A stretch of DNA of 64,000 bases from DASPJR01 sp035628505. Its GTDB lineage: Bacteria > Planctomycetota > SZUA-567 > H5-PLA8. The notes under the pieces are model-generated. The model saw nothing but the letters and a program-made list of their open reading frames with translations. It was not told the origin of the DNA and ran no database searches. The translations under genes and the position numbers were made by a program. The stretch lies in the NCBI GenBank assembly GCA_035628505.1, contig DASPJR010000067.1, positions 69,874 through 133,873 of the forward strand. The letters are read 5' to 3'. Below, in pieces: positions 1 to 8,152 of the stretch; the first letter of the stretch is position 1, and every line of letters starts with the position of its first letter.

Positions 1-1
1 G

Positions 2-841
2 AGCCTGGGTGCGGTGATAGCAATCGCGATGCTCGGCGGCTACGGCCCGGATTTCTGGAGCCGCACCACGACGACAACCGAGCCCGGCATTTTCGAAAGC
101 TACTATTCGCTGGGCTTGATTCCGATCATGGCTTTCTGCGGCGCGCTCGCATCCGCGTTTACGATTTACCGCCTGGCTACACGCTCCGGCAGAATCTCCG
201 TGCCGATGCTGCTGCTCACGGGGCTTGCAATCAACTCTCTGCTGGGTGCAATGATGGCTGGCCTCCAGGTGCTGCTGCTGCAGGACTGGCAGGTCTCACG
301 CGCCATCATCTCGTGGGGCTTTGGCACGCTGGACGACCGTAGCTCCTTTCACGTTACCGTCGTTGCCTGTGGCGCAGTGCTCGCGCTGATTTCCATTCCG
401 TTCGTGGGCCTCGAGCTCGACCTCATGTCCGGCGGCGAAGAAGATGCGGCGGCGCTCGGAGCTGATCCGGCGCGCGTGAAAACCCTGGTTCTCGCCTGCG
501 TGGCGCTGGCCACCGCTGCTGCCGTTTCTGTGAGCGGGCAGATTGCCTTCGTGGGCCTGCTCGTGCCGCACGTGACGCGATCGATTGTTGGCCCGCACCA
601 TCGCGCGCTTCTGCCTGCATCATTTCTGGCCGGAGCAACGCTGCTGGTGCTTGTCGTCGTTCTGCAGCACGCCGCGGCGCCGATTATTGCCGAACAGTTT
701 CAAGGCGCGGGACACCTGACGCTTGCAAACATTTTCACGCGGCTGGCCTCGCTGCAACCCGGAGTGGTAACATCCCTGATGGGCGCGCCGTTCTTCCTCG
801 CTCTGCTGCTGCGGCAGGGCCGGCGCGAATTGGGGGCATGA
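2..841 (+). CDS. FecCD/BtuC-type ABC transporter permease (5' truncated)
   Basis: This is the inner-membrane permease of an ABC importer for iron-siderophore, haem or cobalamin. The reading frame is open to the left edge (SLGAVIAIAM), so the true start and probably the first membrane helices lie outside. The FecCD family signature is clear: an AALGADPAR-like coupling stretch, a SGQIAFVGLLVPHVTRSIVGPHHR segment split over the cytoplasmic loop and next helix, and a C-terminal GVVTSLMGAPFFLALLL. About seven hydrophobic helices are visible. The usual E-[LF]-PVG before the last helix is LQPG here, a mild divergence. The matching ATPase follows about 220 bases downstream. The substrate cannot be told, since no binding protein is in view. 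Confidence 0.88.
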   Translation, partial: SLGAVIAIAMLGGYGPDFWSRTTTTTEPGIFESYYSLGLIPIMAFCGALASAFTIYRLATRSGRISVPMLLLTGLAINSLLGAMMAGLQVLLLQDWQVSRAIISWGFGTLDDRSSFHVTVVACGAVLALISIPFVGLELDLMSGGEEDAAALGADPARVKTLVLACVALATAAAVSVSGQIAFVGLLVPHVTRSIVGPHHRALLPASFLAGATLLVLVVVLQHAAAPIIAEQFQGAGHLTLANIFTRLASLQPGVVTSLMGAPFFLALLLRQGRRELGA

Positions 842-848
842 AAGGACT

Positions 849-1012
849 TTATTCACCACAGAGGACACAGAGAGCACAGAGCGGAATAAAGGTGAACGGA
901 ATTTGTTAGTTGAGATTTGAAAATTCAAATTTGAAATTGAACGGCAACGGCAATCGCATTGTTTGTTCGATTTACATTTTCAAATCTTCAATCTCAACTT
1001 TGAAATTTGTAA
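849..1012. repeat. Intergenic short-word repeats between permease and ATPase
   Basis: A single arm of the CACAGAGGACACAGAG word family lies at about 853-885. It is followed by an AT-rich inverted arrangement (TTGAGATTTGAAAATTC at 911 against TCAAATCTTCAATCTCAA near 980) that could pair. No gene is visible in this spacer. Confidence 0.6.
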
Positions 1013-1064
1013 CTCCCCGTACTCCGTGCTCCCCGTGCTGAAGTCGTGAAGGACAGGTGCTGCC

Positions 1065-1880
1065 GTGAGTGACACTCAGAAAAAAGCAGCGATTTCCGTC
1101 CGCGGCGTGGCGCTCACGTACCCCAATGGGATCCGCGCAATTGATGGCGTGTCGCTCACGATCGCGCACGGGGAGTTTCTCGCGATCATCGGTCCCAACG
1201 GCTCCGGCAAGAGCAGCCTGCTGCGCGCGATGACCGGCTTGCAGAACGTCGACTGCGGCGACATCCAGCTTGAAGACACAGCACTCGCAGAATTGGATTC
1301 GCAGGAGCGCGCGCGACGCATCGCGCTCGTGCCGCAGTCGCTCGACGTGCTGCCCGGCTACAGCGTCGAAGATTTTGTGCTGATGGGCCGCTATGCACAC
1401 CTGAGTGGCTGGCGGCTGTACACGAAGCAGGACCGCGAGGTCGCCGCCGAGTGCCTGCGGCGCGTCGACGCGAAGGGTTTTCTGCAGCGAACGATGAACG
1501 AAATGTCCGGGGGCGAGCGTCAGCGTGTGCTGATCGCGCGCGCGCTGGCGCAGGAGTCGCGCACCATCCTGCTGGACGAGCCCACCAGCGCGCTGGACCT
1601 GAAGCACCAACTCATTGTTTACAGGCTCATTCATGAGATGCACCGCTCGGCGGGCCGCACGATAGTCGTCGTGACGCACGATCTGAATCTCGCCAGCCAG
1701 TTCGCCGACCGTCTTGTTCTGATGCAGGATGGCAGAGTCGTCAGTGACGGCTTGCCGGGCGACGTGCTGCGCCGCGAGGTGCTGGAAAAAGTTTACGGGA
1801 GCGACCTGGCGTTCGGCACGTTCGAGCAGACCCTTGCCGGCAGCGCGCGGCCATGGGTTTTGCCGTGGGCAAGGCCCTGA
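1065..1880 (+). CDS. ABC transporter ATP-binding protein (FecE/BtuD type)
   Basis: This is the cytoplasmic ATPase that powers the upstream FecCD-type permease. All hallmark motifs are present: Walker A GPNGSGKSS (about residues 43-51), the Q-loop at VPQS (89-92), signature MSGGERQRV (147-155), Walker B TILLDEP (167-173) followed by the D-loop SALD, and the H-loop VVTHD (H205). The start is GTG. At 271 residues it has the normal length for the group. The gene overlaps no neighbour, and a repeat-bearing spacer separates it from the permease, so co-transcription is likely but not proven. Vitamin B12, haem and ferric-siderophore importers all use this subfamily, so the substrate stays open. Confidence 0.92.
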   Translation: MSDTQKKAAISVRGVALTYPNGIRAIDGVSLTIAHGEFLAIIGPNGSGKSSLLRAMTGLQNVDCGDIQLEDTALAELDSQERARRIALVPQSLDVLPGYSVEDFVLMGRYAHLSGWRLYTKQDREVAAECLRRVDAKGFLQRTMNEMSGGERQRVLIARALAQESRTILLDEPTSALDLKHQLIVYRLIHEMHRSAGRTIVVVTHDLNLASQFADRLVLMQDGRVVSDGLPGDVLRREVLEKVYGSDLAFGTFEQTLAGSARPWVLPWARP

Positions 1881-1928
1881 TATTTTCGCCACAGAGGACC
1901 AAGAGAGCACTCAAAACTGGAGAAGAGT

Positions 1929-2399
1929 ATGAAAACCAGAAAGTCGTGGCGTGAGAAGCTGGCTGACTCAAAAGATCTGCCGAAGGTGGTGAAGATCGAA
2001 GGCAAAATGTCCAGACGCTGGGGCACAGGTACCGCGGTGATTCCCGCGCCGGTGGAAGTAGACGAGCTGATGCGGAAGGTGCCGAAGGGTAAACTCACGA
2101 CGAGCGCGGAGATCCGCGCTGCGCTGGCCAAGAAGCACAAGGCCACAATGGCCTGTCCGATTACTACGGGAATCTTTTCATGGATTGCTGCGCACGCGGC
2201 CGAAGAAGATCGCATTGAAGGAAAAAAGCGTTTCACGCCTTACTGGCGCACACTGAAAACCGGCGGGCAACTCAACGAAAAATACCCAGGCGGCATCGAA
2301 GCACAGAGAAAGCAGCTCGAAGCAGAAGGGCACACGGTGGTGCAAGTCGGAAAGAAAGTTCTGGTTGAAGATTTCGAGTCGGCGCTGGCGAGACTGTAA
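1929..2399 (+). CDS. MGMT-like (alkyltransferase DNA-binding fold) family protein
   Basis: A 156-residue protein of a conserved bacterial/archaeal family annotated as MGMT family protein. The central part (VPKGKLTTSAEIRAALAKKH, then TMACPITTG) looks like the helix-turn-helix DNA-binding domain of O6-alkylguanine-DNA alkyltransferases. The active-site PCHR motif is not present; the equivalent region reads ACPITTG, so a Cys exists but in a different setting. Direct repair activity is therefore uncertain, and a DNA-binding or alkyltransferase-like role is possible. The N-terminus (KSWREKLADSKDLPKV) and the WRTLKTGGQLNEKYPGG stretch are typical of the family. A CACAGAGG-type repeat arm lies just upstream at about 1889-1915. 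Confidence 0.7.
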   Translation: MKTRKSWREKLADSKDLPKVVKIEGKMSRRWGTGTAVIPAPVEVDELMRKVPKGKLTTSAEIRAALAKKHKATMACPITTGIFSWIAAHAAEEDRIEGKKRFTPYWRTLKTGGQLNEKYPGGIEAQRKQLEAEGHTVVQVGKKVLVEDFESALARL

Positions 2400-2402
2400 G
2401 AA

Positions 2403-3065
2403 TCAAACGACTGGGTAACCCAACTCCGTCAGTTCCTCGCGCAGGTCGTCGTCCAGCGACTTCCTGCCAGCGGAAAGCCGTTCAACCAGCTCCGCCGTAA
2501 TCGGCTCGTGCCTGTAAACACGGCTGATGTCGCTTAGTGAAACGTTCGCCTTGAAATTCTCCAAAGCGTGCCGCTGATAGTGAAGGGGGTCGCCATCAAG
2601 AATCTGCAACAAACGCTCTGAGCCATCCGGATCCGGTCCCTCGGGAAATTGAATGTTACCGATCTCCCAGCGGCTGTTTGGGGAGCGCTTCCAGATTAGA
2701 AACGTCACGTCGTCCCAATGGAAAACCTCTTCGTTTAAGAAGCGCTGAAACATTTCCGGGAACCCGTCTTTAATCCCCGGATAAAGCATTCCAAACCAGC
2801 GCTTCTTCGGACTCATCGGAGCCTCGTGGTCGCAGCCGGCAATAAAGGCGCCCGATTGCATGAAACAGAGATTCACCTCGTCATAACACCCAGAGTTCAA
2901 ACCGGCGAGGTTACAGCCCTCATCCCAATCGCGAGTGTACCAGCAATAACCAGAGTCATCTTCCGTGCTGACGAATTTATCGAGCGTTGCGAGGGAAAGG
3001 CAGAGCCGTTCCAGTGTTTTGAGTGCGGGGAGATTCTGAAGATGACGCGTGGAAATCGTCTTCAT
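2403..3065 (-). CDS. Hypothetical protein, unknown function
   Basis: A 220-residue soluble protein with no membrane segment or signal peptide. It is rich in Trp, Asp and Cys (YCWYTRDWDEGCNLAG; KKRWFGMLYPGIKDGFPEMF) and ends in an acidic helical stretch. I do not recognise a family; the general look resembles small bacterial regulatory or immunity-like proteins, but that is a guess. Its ATG overlaps the stop of the upstream SDR gene by four bases (ATGA), indicating translational coupling as the third gene of the Uma2-SDR-unknown operon. The reading frame has normal codon use. Confidence 0.6.
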   Translation of the reverse strand: MKTISTRHLQNLPALKTLERLCLSLATLDKFVSTEDDSGYCWYTRDWDEGCNLAGLNSGCYDEVNLCFMQSGAFIAGCDHEAPMSPKKRWFGMLYPGIKDGFPEMFQRFLNEEVFHWDDVTFLIWKRSPNSRWEIGNIQFPEGPDPDGSERLLQILDGDPLHYQRHALENFKANVSLSDISRVYRHEPITAELVERLSAGRKSLDDDLREELTELGYPVV

Positions 3066-3793
3066 ATGGATATCCGGCTGTCGGCACCGACCACCTGTCC
3101 CGAGACGCTCGCGTTTTCGAGCAGCGCCGCAACCGTCTGCGACACGCTTCGGGCTCCGTCAGTGTCGCTCTTTAGAACACGCTTCGCTTTGGCAGCCGCG
3201 ACGAACTCAGGCGAGGCCGTGCGCCCCATCGCAGATTCCTGAACGAACGGCGGCAGCACGGCGTTGACGCGCACGCCCACCGAACCCCACTCGCGCGCGG
3301 CAGATTTCACCAGCGCGAGCATGCCGCCATGAGCCATCGCGTACGCTGCGCCGCCGGCTCGCCCGGCGACTGCCGCATGCGAGGAGAGCGCCACAACCGA
3401 GCCGCTCTTCTGCTTGATGAACTGGCGCGAAAAAGCTTTGAGCGTGAGAAAGAACGCGCGGAGATCGATGTTCAGCGTGGCGAGCAGATCGTCGTCTTTG
3501 AGCGTCAGCACTGGAGCATCGCGCACGATTCCCGCCGACCAGACCAGCGCGTCGAGCGTGCTGAAATCCTTCAGGAAAGCCGTGGCGAGTGCTGCCGGCG
3601 CAGCGGCATCGCTGAAGTCGGCTGGGTAAAGTGCCGCTTTCGCGTTCTTCGCCGCGGCTTCAGCAGCAAGCACTTCGCAGGGCTCCTTACGCGAGTGGTA
3701 ATGCAGGCCGACAGAGTACCCGCGCGCAATGAGCTCGCGCGCGATCGCGCCGCCGAGAGTTCCTGAAGCGCCGAGGATGAGAGCGTTTGGCAT
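3062..3793 (-). CDS. SDR-family oxidoreductase lacking the catalytic Lys
   Basis: A 243-residue short-chain dehydrogenase/reductase, FabG-like in layout. The Rossmann glycine motif GASGTLGGAIA is at residues 8-18 and the Ser of the active site is in VALSSHAA. The YxxxK motif reads Y-AMA-H, so the usual Lys is His, and the NNAG motif reads WSAG. Family knowledge says the Lys lowers the Tyr pKa and binds the cofactor ribose, so activity may be altered or lost; a non-catalytic or divergent role is possible. The gene overlaps both neighbours (TAATG with the Uma2 gene upstream, ATGA with the unknown gene downstream), so all three are probably one transcript. The substrate is unknown. Confidence 0.82.
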   Translation of the reverse strand: MPNALILGASGTLGGAIARELIARGYSVGLHYHSRKEPCEVLAAEAAAKNAKAALYPADFSDAAAPAALATAFLKDFSTLDALVWSAGIVRDAPVLTLKDDDLLATLNIDLRAFFLTLKAFSRQFIKQKSGSVVALSSHAAVAGRAGGAAYAMAHGGMLALVKSAAREWGSVGVRVNAVLPPFVQESAMGRTASPEFVAAAKAKRVLKSDTDGARSVSQTVAALLENASVSGQVVGADSRISI

Positions 3794-4476
3794 TAACGGC
3801 TGGAACCCATCCGGGCGGCGAGTTGGGCGACAAACTCGCCATGCTCCCGGGACTCAATGCCCTGGTTCAGAACATCAAGCACACGCTTCATGTCGCCTTT
3901 CATGAATGCAACCGGATCAAGCCAGAGTCCCGGAAAAACCTGCGAGCGGACAACGCCATCCGCTGCCGGCGTGAGCAGGCCATAAGCAGCGGGTTGCCAG
4001 ACATGCCAGCGGACTTCCTGTTCGCGAAGCAGGACCGTGACGTATTCCTGCACGCCGGCGGCATGATAAAGATCTTTTTTCTGGTGCAGATCGTAGGCGC
4101 TGGAAGAATGCGAAACTTCGCCCGCGAACTCGATTGCGCCGGAAACATACTTGCCCAGCATATGCGAGCGCCCGCCGCATTCAGGCTTGATGATCGCAGC
4201 CACGTCCGGCTGTGGGCCATCATCGAACATGCGAACCGTAGGAGCATGCGCGCCTTGGGTTCCTGGCGTTTGTGCAGTGTAAATGCCCAGCCAGTTCGAC
4301 AGATCGAAATCCTTGGTCCCATGGCTCCAGGTAAGCGGCGACATGATATAGACGACCCCTCCGATCAGCTCAGCCCGCTTGATGTCGGGCGTAGCCTCCC
4401 AGCGCCGTTCAAATTCTTCGAATGTCAGCTTGTCGCCTGCGACGAGTGGTTCGATATCATGCTGCGTTGTGGACAT
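3793..4476 (-). CDS. Uma2 family (DUF820) PD-(D/E)XK nuclease-fold protein
   Basis: A 227-residue Uma2-family protein. Recognisable blocks are LTFEEFERRW near the start, RAELIGGVVYIMSP, the QPDVAAIIKPE metal-site Asp, FAGEVSHSSSAYDL (the usual E-V-S core) and KKDLYHAAGVQEYVTV near the C-terminus. The family has the PD-(D/E)XK restriction-endonuclease fold and is abundant in planctomycetes and cyanobacteria; its cellular role is not established. I chose the ATG at 4476, preceded by GAGG, over a GTG five codons upstream. A 25-base palindrome lies directly upstream. It is the first gene of a tightly overlapping three-gene operon. Confidence 0.82.
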   Translation of the reverse strand: MSTTQHDIEPLVAGDKLTFEEFERRWEATPDIKRAELIGGVVYIMSPLTWSHGTKDFDLSNWLGIYTAQTPGTQGAHAPTVRMFDDGPQPDVAAIIKPECGGRSHMLGKYVSGAIEFAGEVSHSSSAYDLHQKKDLYHAAGVQEYVTVLLREQEVRWHVWQPAAYGLLTPAADGVVRSQVFPGLWLDPVAFMKGDMKRVLDVLNQGIESREHGEFVAQLAARMGSSR

Positions 4477-4493
4477 AGAATTCAACCTCACCC

Positions 4494-4518
4494 GGCAGAA
4501 ATGATATCATGTTCTGCC
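4494..4518. promoter_or_regulatory. Palindrome upstream of Uma2 gene (possible operator)
   Basis: GGCAGAA (4494-4500) and TTCTGCC (4512-4518) flank a self-complementary ATGATATCAT core. It lies in the short gap between the bioB stop and the Uma2 start. It could be a repressor site for the Uma2 operon or an RNA hairpin; there is no U-run, so an intrinsic terminator is unlikely. Confidence 0.4.
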
Positions 4519-4545
4519 AGGTACAGCAATATTCGCCATTTGCGA

Positions 4546-5502
4546 TTACATAGGCGTAATACCCAGCTTTTCCATCAACTGTTTGTCCTGCTGTGCTTCG
4601 GGGTTGCCTGTGGTCAGCAGTTTTTCGCCATAAAATATCGAATTCGCTCCAGCCAGGAAGCAGAGCGCCTGAATGGCTTCGCTCATCTGCTGCCGCCCGG
4701 CCGAGAGGCGAACCATGCTCCGCGGCATGGTGATGCGCGCAACCGCAATCGTGCGGACGAATTCCAGCGGATCGAGCTGCTCCGTGCCATGCAGCGGCGT
4801 GCCTTCGACCTGCACGAGATTGTTGATCGGCACGCTCTCCGGCTGCGGATCGAGATTGGCCAGCTGCGCGATCAGCCCAGCGCGCACGCGGCGCGTCTCA
4901 CCCATGCCGACGATGCCGCCGCAGCAGACGTGGATGCCCGCGTGCCGCACGCGCTCGAGCGTATCGAGGCGGTCCTTGTATTCGCGCGTGGTAATGATGT
5001 CGCCGTAGAACTCGGGCGCGGTGTCGAGGTTGTGGTTGTAATAATCCAACCCGGCTTCCTTGAGCTGCTCGGCCTGGCCTTCATCGAGCATGCCAAGCGT
5101 GCAGCAGGTTTCCATTCCCAGCGCTTTGACGGCTTTCACCATCTCTTTGACGGGTTCGAGATCTTTTTGTTTCGGGCTGCGCCACGCTGCGCCCATGCAG
5201 AAGCGCGTCGCGCCATTGGCCTTCGCAGCGTTGGCCGCCTTGAGTACTTCAGCCAGCGGCATCAGCGCCTTGTTTTCGACGCCCGTATGGTAACGCGCGG
5301 CCTGCGGGCAGTAGCCGCAATCTTCCGAGCAGCCGCCTGTCTTGATCGAGAGCAGCGTCGAGAGCTGGACTTTGTTGGCGTCGAAATGTGCGCGGTGGAC
5401 CTGCTGCGCTTTGTAGATCAGGTCATTGAATGGAAGATTGAAGAGCGCTTCAACGGCATCGATGCTGATCTGCTGGCGTGCTGCAACGGCTTCGGTCGGC
5501 AT
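4546..5502 (-). CDS. bioB: Biotin synthase
   Basis: This radical-SAM enzyme inserts sulfur into dethiobiotin to make biotin. The radical-SAM cluster motif CSEDCGYC is at about residues 54-61 and is followed by the family block PQAARYHTGV. Other BioB landmarks are YYNHNLDTAPEFY, the GIVGMGET glycine-rich stretch, and NNLVQVEGTPL. The C-terminal LSAGRQQMSEAIQALCFLAGANSIFYGEKLLTTGN (split over two strands) carries the [2Fe-2S]-binding Arg. The frame is open 55 codons further upstream, but homology begins at MPTEAV, so I place the start at 5502, giving 318 residues. It stands alone, with no other bio genes in the window. Confidence 0.95.
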   Translation of the reverse strand: MPTEAVAARQQISIDAVEALFNLPFNDLIYKAQQVHRAHFDANKVQLSTLLSIKTGGCSEDCGYCPQAARYHTGVENKALMPLAEVLKAANAAKANGATRFCMGAAWRSPKQKDLEPVKEMVKAVKALGMETCCTLGMLDEGQAEQLKEAGLDYYNHNLDTAPEFYGDIITTREYKDRLDTLERVRHAGIHVCCGGIVGMGETRRVRAGLIAQLANLDPQPESVPINNLVQVEGTPLHGTEQLDPLEFVRTIAVARITMPRSMVRLSAGRQQMSEAIQALCFLAGANSIFYGEKLLTTGNPEAQQDKQLMEKLGITPM

Positions 5503-5824
5503 TGTGTTTACCTGCGGCTGTGCCTGAAAAGAACTATGGTGAAAGGGATGGGATACCGCGAAGCGGGCGCAAAACAAGTAAATCTCTGCTCCAGTTGCTG
5601 CACGCGGCGTTGCTGATTGAATCCCACATTTTGCCCCGACCGCTGCGATACCAATGGAGGCGCACATTTTTCATTTCGGCATACTCCTTGCCTTCTGAGG
5701 AATGCGTTTGTGATCGGGCGTTTCGAGTGGATGCAAAGTGTGTCCGTTCGGCCTGCTGCGTCGTTTTCAGGAGCTCCGAACGAAGCGGCAAAGCGGCTTG
5801 CGGATCAGCGCTTTTCATCCGCAT

Positions 5825-5852
5825 TTGACAGCGTCGGGCGGGGGCATATAGT
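5825..5852 (+). promoter_or_regulatory. Putative sigma70 promoter for the cytochrome b genes
   Basis: TTGACA (5825-5830, a perfect -35) and TATAGT (5847-5852, 5 of 6 for -10) are separated by 16 bases, about 100 bases before the cytochrome b start. The remainder of the 449-base gap between bioB and this gene holds no recognisable gene. Confidence 0.55.
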
Positions 5853-5954
5853 CGAGCGCCAGATCAGAAACGCGCGTCGGGTGTTCCGGCATGTTGCAAA
5901 ACAGGGCCAGGGCGTTTTGTTGTTGAATTCAGTCTCGTTTTAGCGGGTGTTTTG

Positions 5955-6755
5955 ATGAGCCAGATGGGCGATAAAATCCGGACTGCGCTGGACGAAAACG
6001 TCTACAAGTCCGTCATTTGGAAATCCGTGTTTCGCCACGGGTTCCCCGATACCGACCGCAACCGCACGCTGGTTGTGCTCTCCAATTTGTTCCTGCATCT
6101 GCATCCGGCCAAGCTGAAGGGTCATGCCGTCCGCATGCGCTATACCTGGTGTATGGGCGGCCTTTCCTTCTTCATGTTCCTGATCCTGACGATCTCGGGC
6201 GTGTTCCTGATGTTTTACTATCGCCCGACGCCCGAATACGCCTTCGCCGACGTGATCGCTCTGCGCGAAGACGTCCCGCTGGGCATGTTCATGCGAAACA
6301 TGCATCGCTGGGCGGCGCACTCGATGGTGATTGTCGTCTGGCTGCACATGCTTCGCGTGTTTATGACCGGATCGTACAAGGCGCCGCGCGAGTTCAACTG
6401 GGGCATCGGCGTCATCCTGCTGACTCTCACCCTGCTGCTTTCGTTCACCGGCTACCTGCTGCCGTGGGACCAGATCGCTATCTGGGCTATCACCGTTGGT
6501 ACGAACATGGCCCGCGCGCATCCGTTCATCGGACACGAAGGCCCCGGCGCTTCGCTGCTGGGATATGATGATTTCCAGATCATCCATTCCAAGAGCGACA
6601 TCCGCTTCCTGCTGCTGGGCGGCTCGGTGGTCGGGCCTCCGACGCTGCTGCGCTTTTATGTGCTGCACTGCGTGTTTCTGCCGGTTGTCGCCGGATTCCT
6701 GATGGCCGTGCATTTCTGGCGCATTCGCAAAGACGGCTTCAGCGCGCCGCTGTAA
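5955..6755 (+). CDS. Cytochrome b N-terminal half (b6-like), bc-type complex
   Basis: This is the haem-bearing half of the cytochrome b subunit of a quinol:cytochrome c/plastocyanin-type oxidoreductase. Four transmembrane helices are visible. The four haem ligands appear as His pairs in MHRWAAHSMV (helix B) and FYVLHCVFLPVVAGFLMAVHF (helix D, spaced about 13-14). The C-terminus stops after helix D, as in b6-type proteins, and the rest is on the next gene. I prefer ATG 5955 to TTG 5952; a GCGGGTG purine stretch precedes it. No Rieske gene is adjacent, so that subunit must be elsewhere. The mqnD gene at 50 kb suggests menaquinol as the electron donor (inference). Confidence 0.9.
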   Translation: MSQMGDKIRTALDENVYKSVIWKSVFRHGFPDTDRNRTLVVLSNLFLHLHPAKLKGHAVRMRYTWCMGGLSFFMFLILTISGVFLMFYYRPTPEYAFADVIALREDVPLGMFMRNMHRWAAHSMVIVVWLHMLRVFMTGSYKAPREFNWGIGVILLTLTLLLSFTGYLLPWDQIAIWAITVGTNMARAHPFIGHEGPGASLLGYDDFQIIHSKSDIRFLLLGGSVVGPPTLLRFYVLHCVFLPVVAGFLMAVHFWRIRKDGFSAPL

Positions 6756-6760
6756 AAGAA

Positions 6761-6854
6761 GTCTGGTGTTTCTGGTTTCCGGTTTCTGGTTACGGAGATC
6801 AGTGCGTGGCAGTGAACCAGAGACCAGAAACCAGGAACTAGAAACCAGGAACTG
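6761..6854. repeat. GGTTTCTGG-family inverted repeat
   Basis: The left arm reads GTTTCTGGTTTCCGGTTTCT. The right arm reads ACCAGAGACCAGAAACCAGG and continues AACTAGAAACC. The two arms can fold into a long imperfect hairpin between the two cytochrome b genes. Confidence 0.75.
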
Positions 6855-6859
6855 TTTTC

Positions 6860-7993
6860 ATGGCTGCACCCGCTGGTGGCTTAGGCCCGTCCGTACTTGT
6901 TCCGTTCTATCAGTTCGTGAACTTCCTGTGTCAGCCGGTGATCTTCTATACCGGCGTGATCGTGGCGTTCTTTGCGGCCATCGCGTTCCGCAAGATCTTT
7001 GTCAAGCCCATGGTCGCACTCGGGCTGCTGCTGGCCAGCTTCGTCTTCATCGGCATCAGCGCCTTCAATCCGCAATTCGCGCGCGAAGCGGCCAAACCCG
7101 ACAACGTGCCGCTGTGGATCATGCTTTACCTGACCGGCCTTTGTCTATGGGCTGCCTTCTACCAGGCAGTCAATAACGACGAACGCATCAAGCAGGGCCT
7201 GCGCCCGGACGAGGCGGAAGCCGCTGAAGAAAAACTGCATGTCTGGCCGTACCTGGTCTATATCGAAGGCATCGTCGCCGCGTTCGTGCTGGTGTTGATG
7301 TTCATCTGGTCGATGGGACTCGAAGCACCGCTCGAACAGTTCGCCAATCCCGCAAAAAGCCCCAATCCCGCCAAAGCGCCATGGTACTTCCTTGGGTTGC
7401 AGGAGCTGCTGGTGTACTACGATCCCTGGATCGCCGGCGTCGTGCTGCCGGGCATGATCATCACGGGCCTCATTGCCTTGCCGTACTGCGACCCGAATCC
7501 GAAGGGTGTGGGCTACTACACCTACGAGCAGCGCAAGTTCGCGATTGTTACGTTCCTCTTCGGCTACCTGATGCTGTGGGTGGTGCTCATCTTTGTCGGA
7601 ACGCTTCTGCGCGGACAGAACTGGAATTTCTTCGGCCTCTACGAGCCCTGGGATGAACACAAGATCATCGCGGCCAACAACATCAATATCTCAGAACTCT
7701 TCTGGCAGGATGTCATGAATATGTTCGCCGGCGCGCCGCGCGATCCGAAGAGCATGCACTGGGCGATGCGCGAGCTGCCCGGCTTCATCCTGATGGGCGC
7801 GTACCTGACGATTCTGCCGGTGATCGGCGCGATTGTCTTTAAGAAGTTCTACCAGTCACTGGGCTTCATCCGCTACGTGATTGTGGCCAGCCACCTGGTT
7901 GTCATGCTCTCGATTCCGATTAAGATGTATCTGCGCTGGGCCTTCAACTTGAAGTACATCGTCAACGTGACGGAATACTTCTTCAACGTTTAA
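6860..7993 (+). CDS. Cytochrome b C-terminal half (subunit IV-like, enlarged)
   Basis: A 377-residue membrane protein that completes the split cytochrome b. The region around residues 170-215 carries the Qo-site loop. The canonical PEWY quinol-site motif reads APWY (KAPWYFLGLQELLVYYDPW), a variant seen in menaquinol-linked bc complexes. It is much longer than subunit IV (about 160 aa). Two extra helices precede the core (residues 25-75), and there are at least two further helices after it (about 305-365). A CDPNPKG loop follows the Qo helix. It lies about 105 bases after the b6-like gene, with a GGTTTCTGG hairpin between them. Electron transfer partners and the Rieske subunit are not in the window. 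Confidence 0.85.
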   Translation: MAAPAGGLGPSVLVPFYQFVNFLCQPVIFYTGVIVAFFAAIAFRKIFVKPMVALGLLLASFVFIGISAFNPQFAREAAKPDNVPLWIMLYLTGLCLWAAFYQAVNNDERIKQGLRPDEAEAAEEKLHVWPYLVYIEGIVAAFVLVLMFIWSMGLEAPLEQFANPAKSPNPAKAPWYFLGLQELLVYYDPWIAGVVLPGMIITGLIALPYCDPNPKGVGYYTYEQRKFAIVTFLFGYLMLWVVLIFVGTLLRGQNWNFFGLYEPWDEHKIIAANNINISELFWQDVMNMFAGAPRDPKSMHWAMRELPGFILMGAYLTILPVIGAIVFKKFYQSLGFIRYVIVASHLVVMLSIPIKMYLRWAFNLKYIVNVTEYFFNV

Positions 7994-7996
7994 GGC

Positions 7997-8148
7997 CGGA
8001 AACTCGAAGCACGAATTTCGAAGCTCGAAACAAATTCGAAATTCAAAGACTCAAATGTTCGAAACGGGTGGCGCCTTCCCGTTTCGAACATTTCTTCTTT
8101 TGAGCCTTGTTTCGGATTTCGAGTTTCGAGATTCGAATTTTGGAGTTA
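7997..8148. repeat. TTCGAAATTCG-family inverted repeat
   Basis: Repeats of the words CTCGAAGC, GAATTTCGAA and AAATTCGAAATTC lie on the left arm, and GGATTTCGAGTTTCGAGATTC on the right. They flank the perfect hairpin at 8053-8093. Confidence 0.7.
8053..8100 (+). terminator. Terminator-like 16-bp perfect hairpin after cytochrome b
   Basis: AAATGTTCGAAACGGG (8053-8068) is the exact complement of CCCGTTTCGAACATTT (8078-8093), with a 9-base loop. T-rich sequence (CTTCTTTT) follows. It would stop or attenuate transcription before the HEAT-repeat gene. Confidence 0.55.
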
Positions 8149-8152
8149 AGTC

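Noticed and set aside
972..1910. A 312-codon frame on the minus strand
   Set aside because: Antisense to the ABC ATPase, which has every expected motif; the translated sequence has no recognisable domain.
3787..5616. A 609-codon open frame on the plus strand
   Set aside because: It lies antisense to the Uma2 gene and bioB, both with clear family motifs; the long frame is a by-product of GC-rich codon bias.
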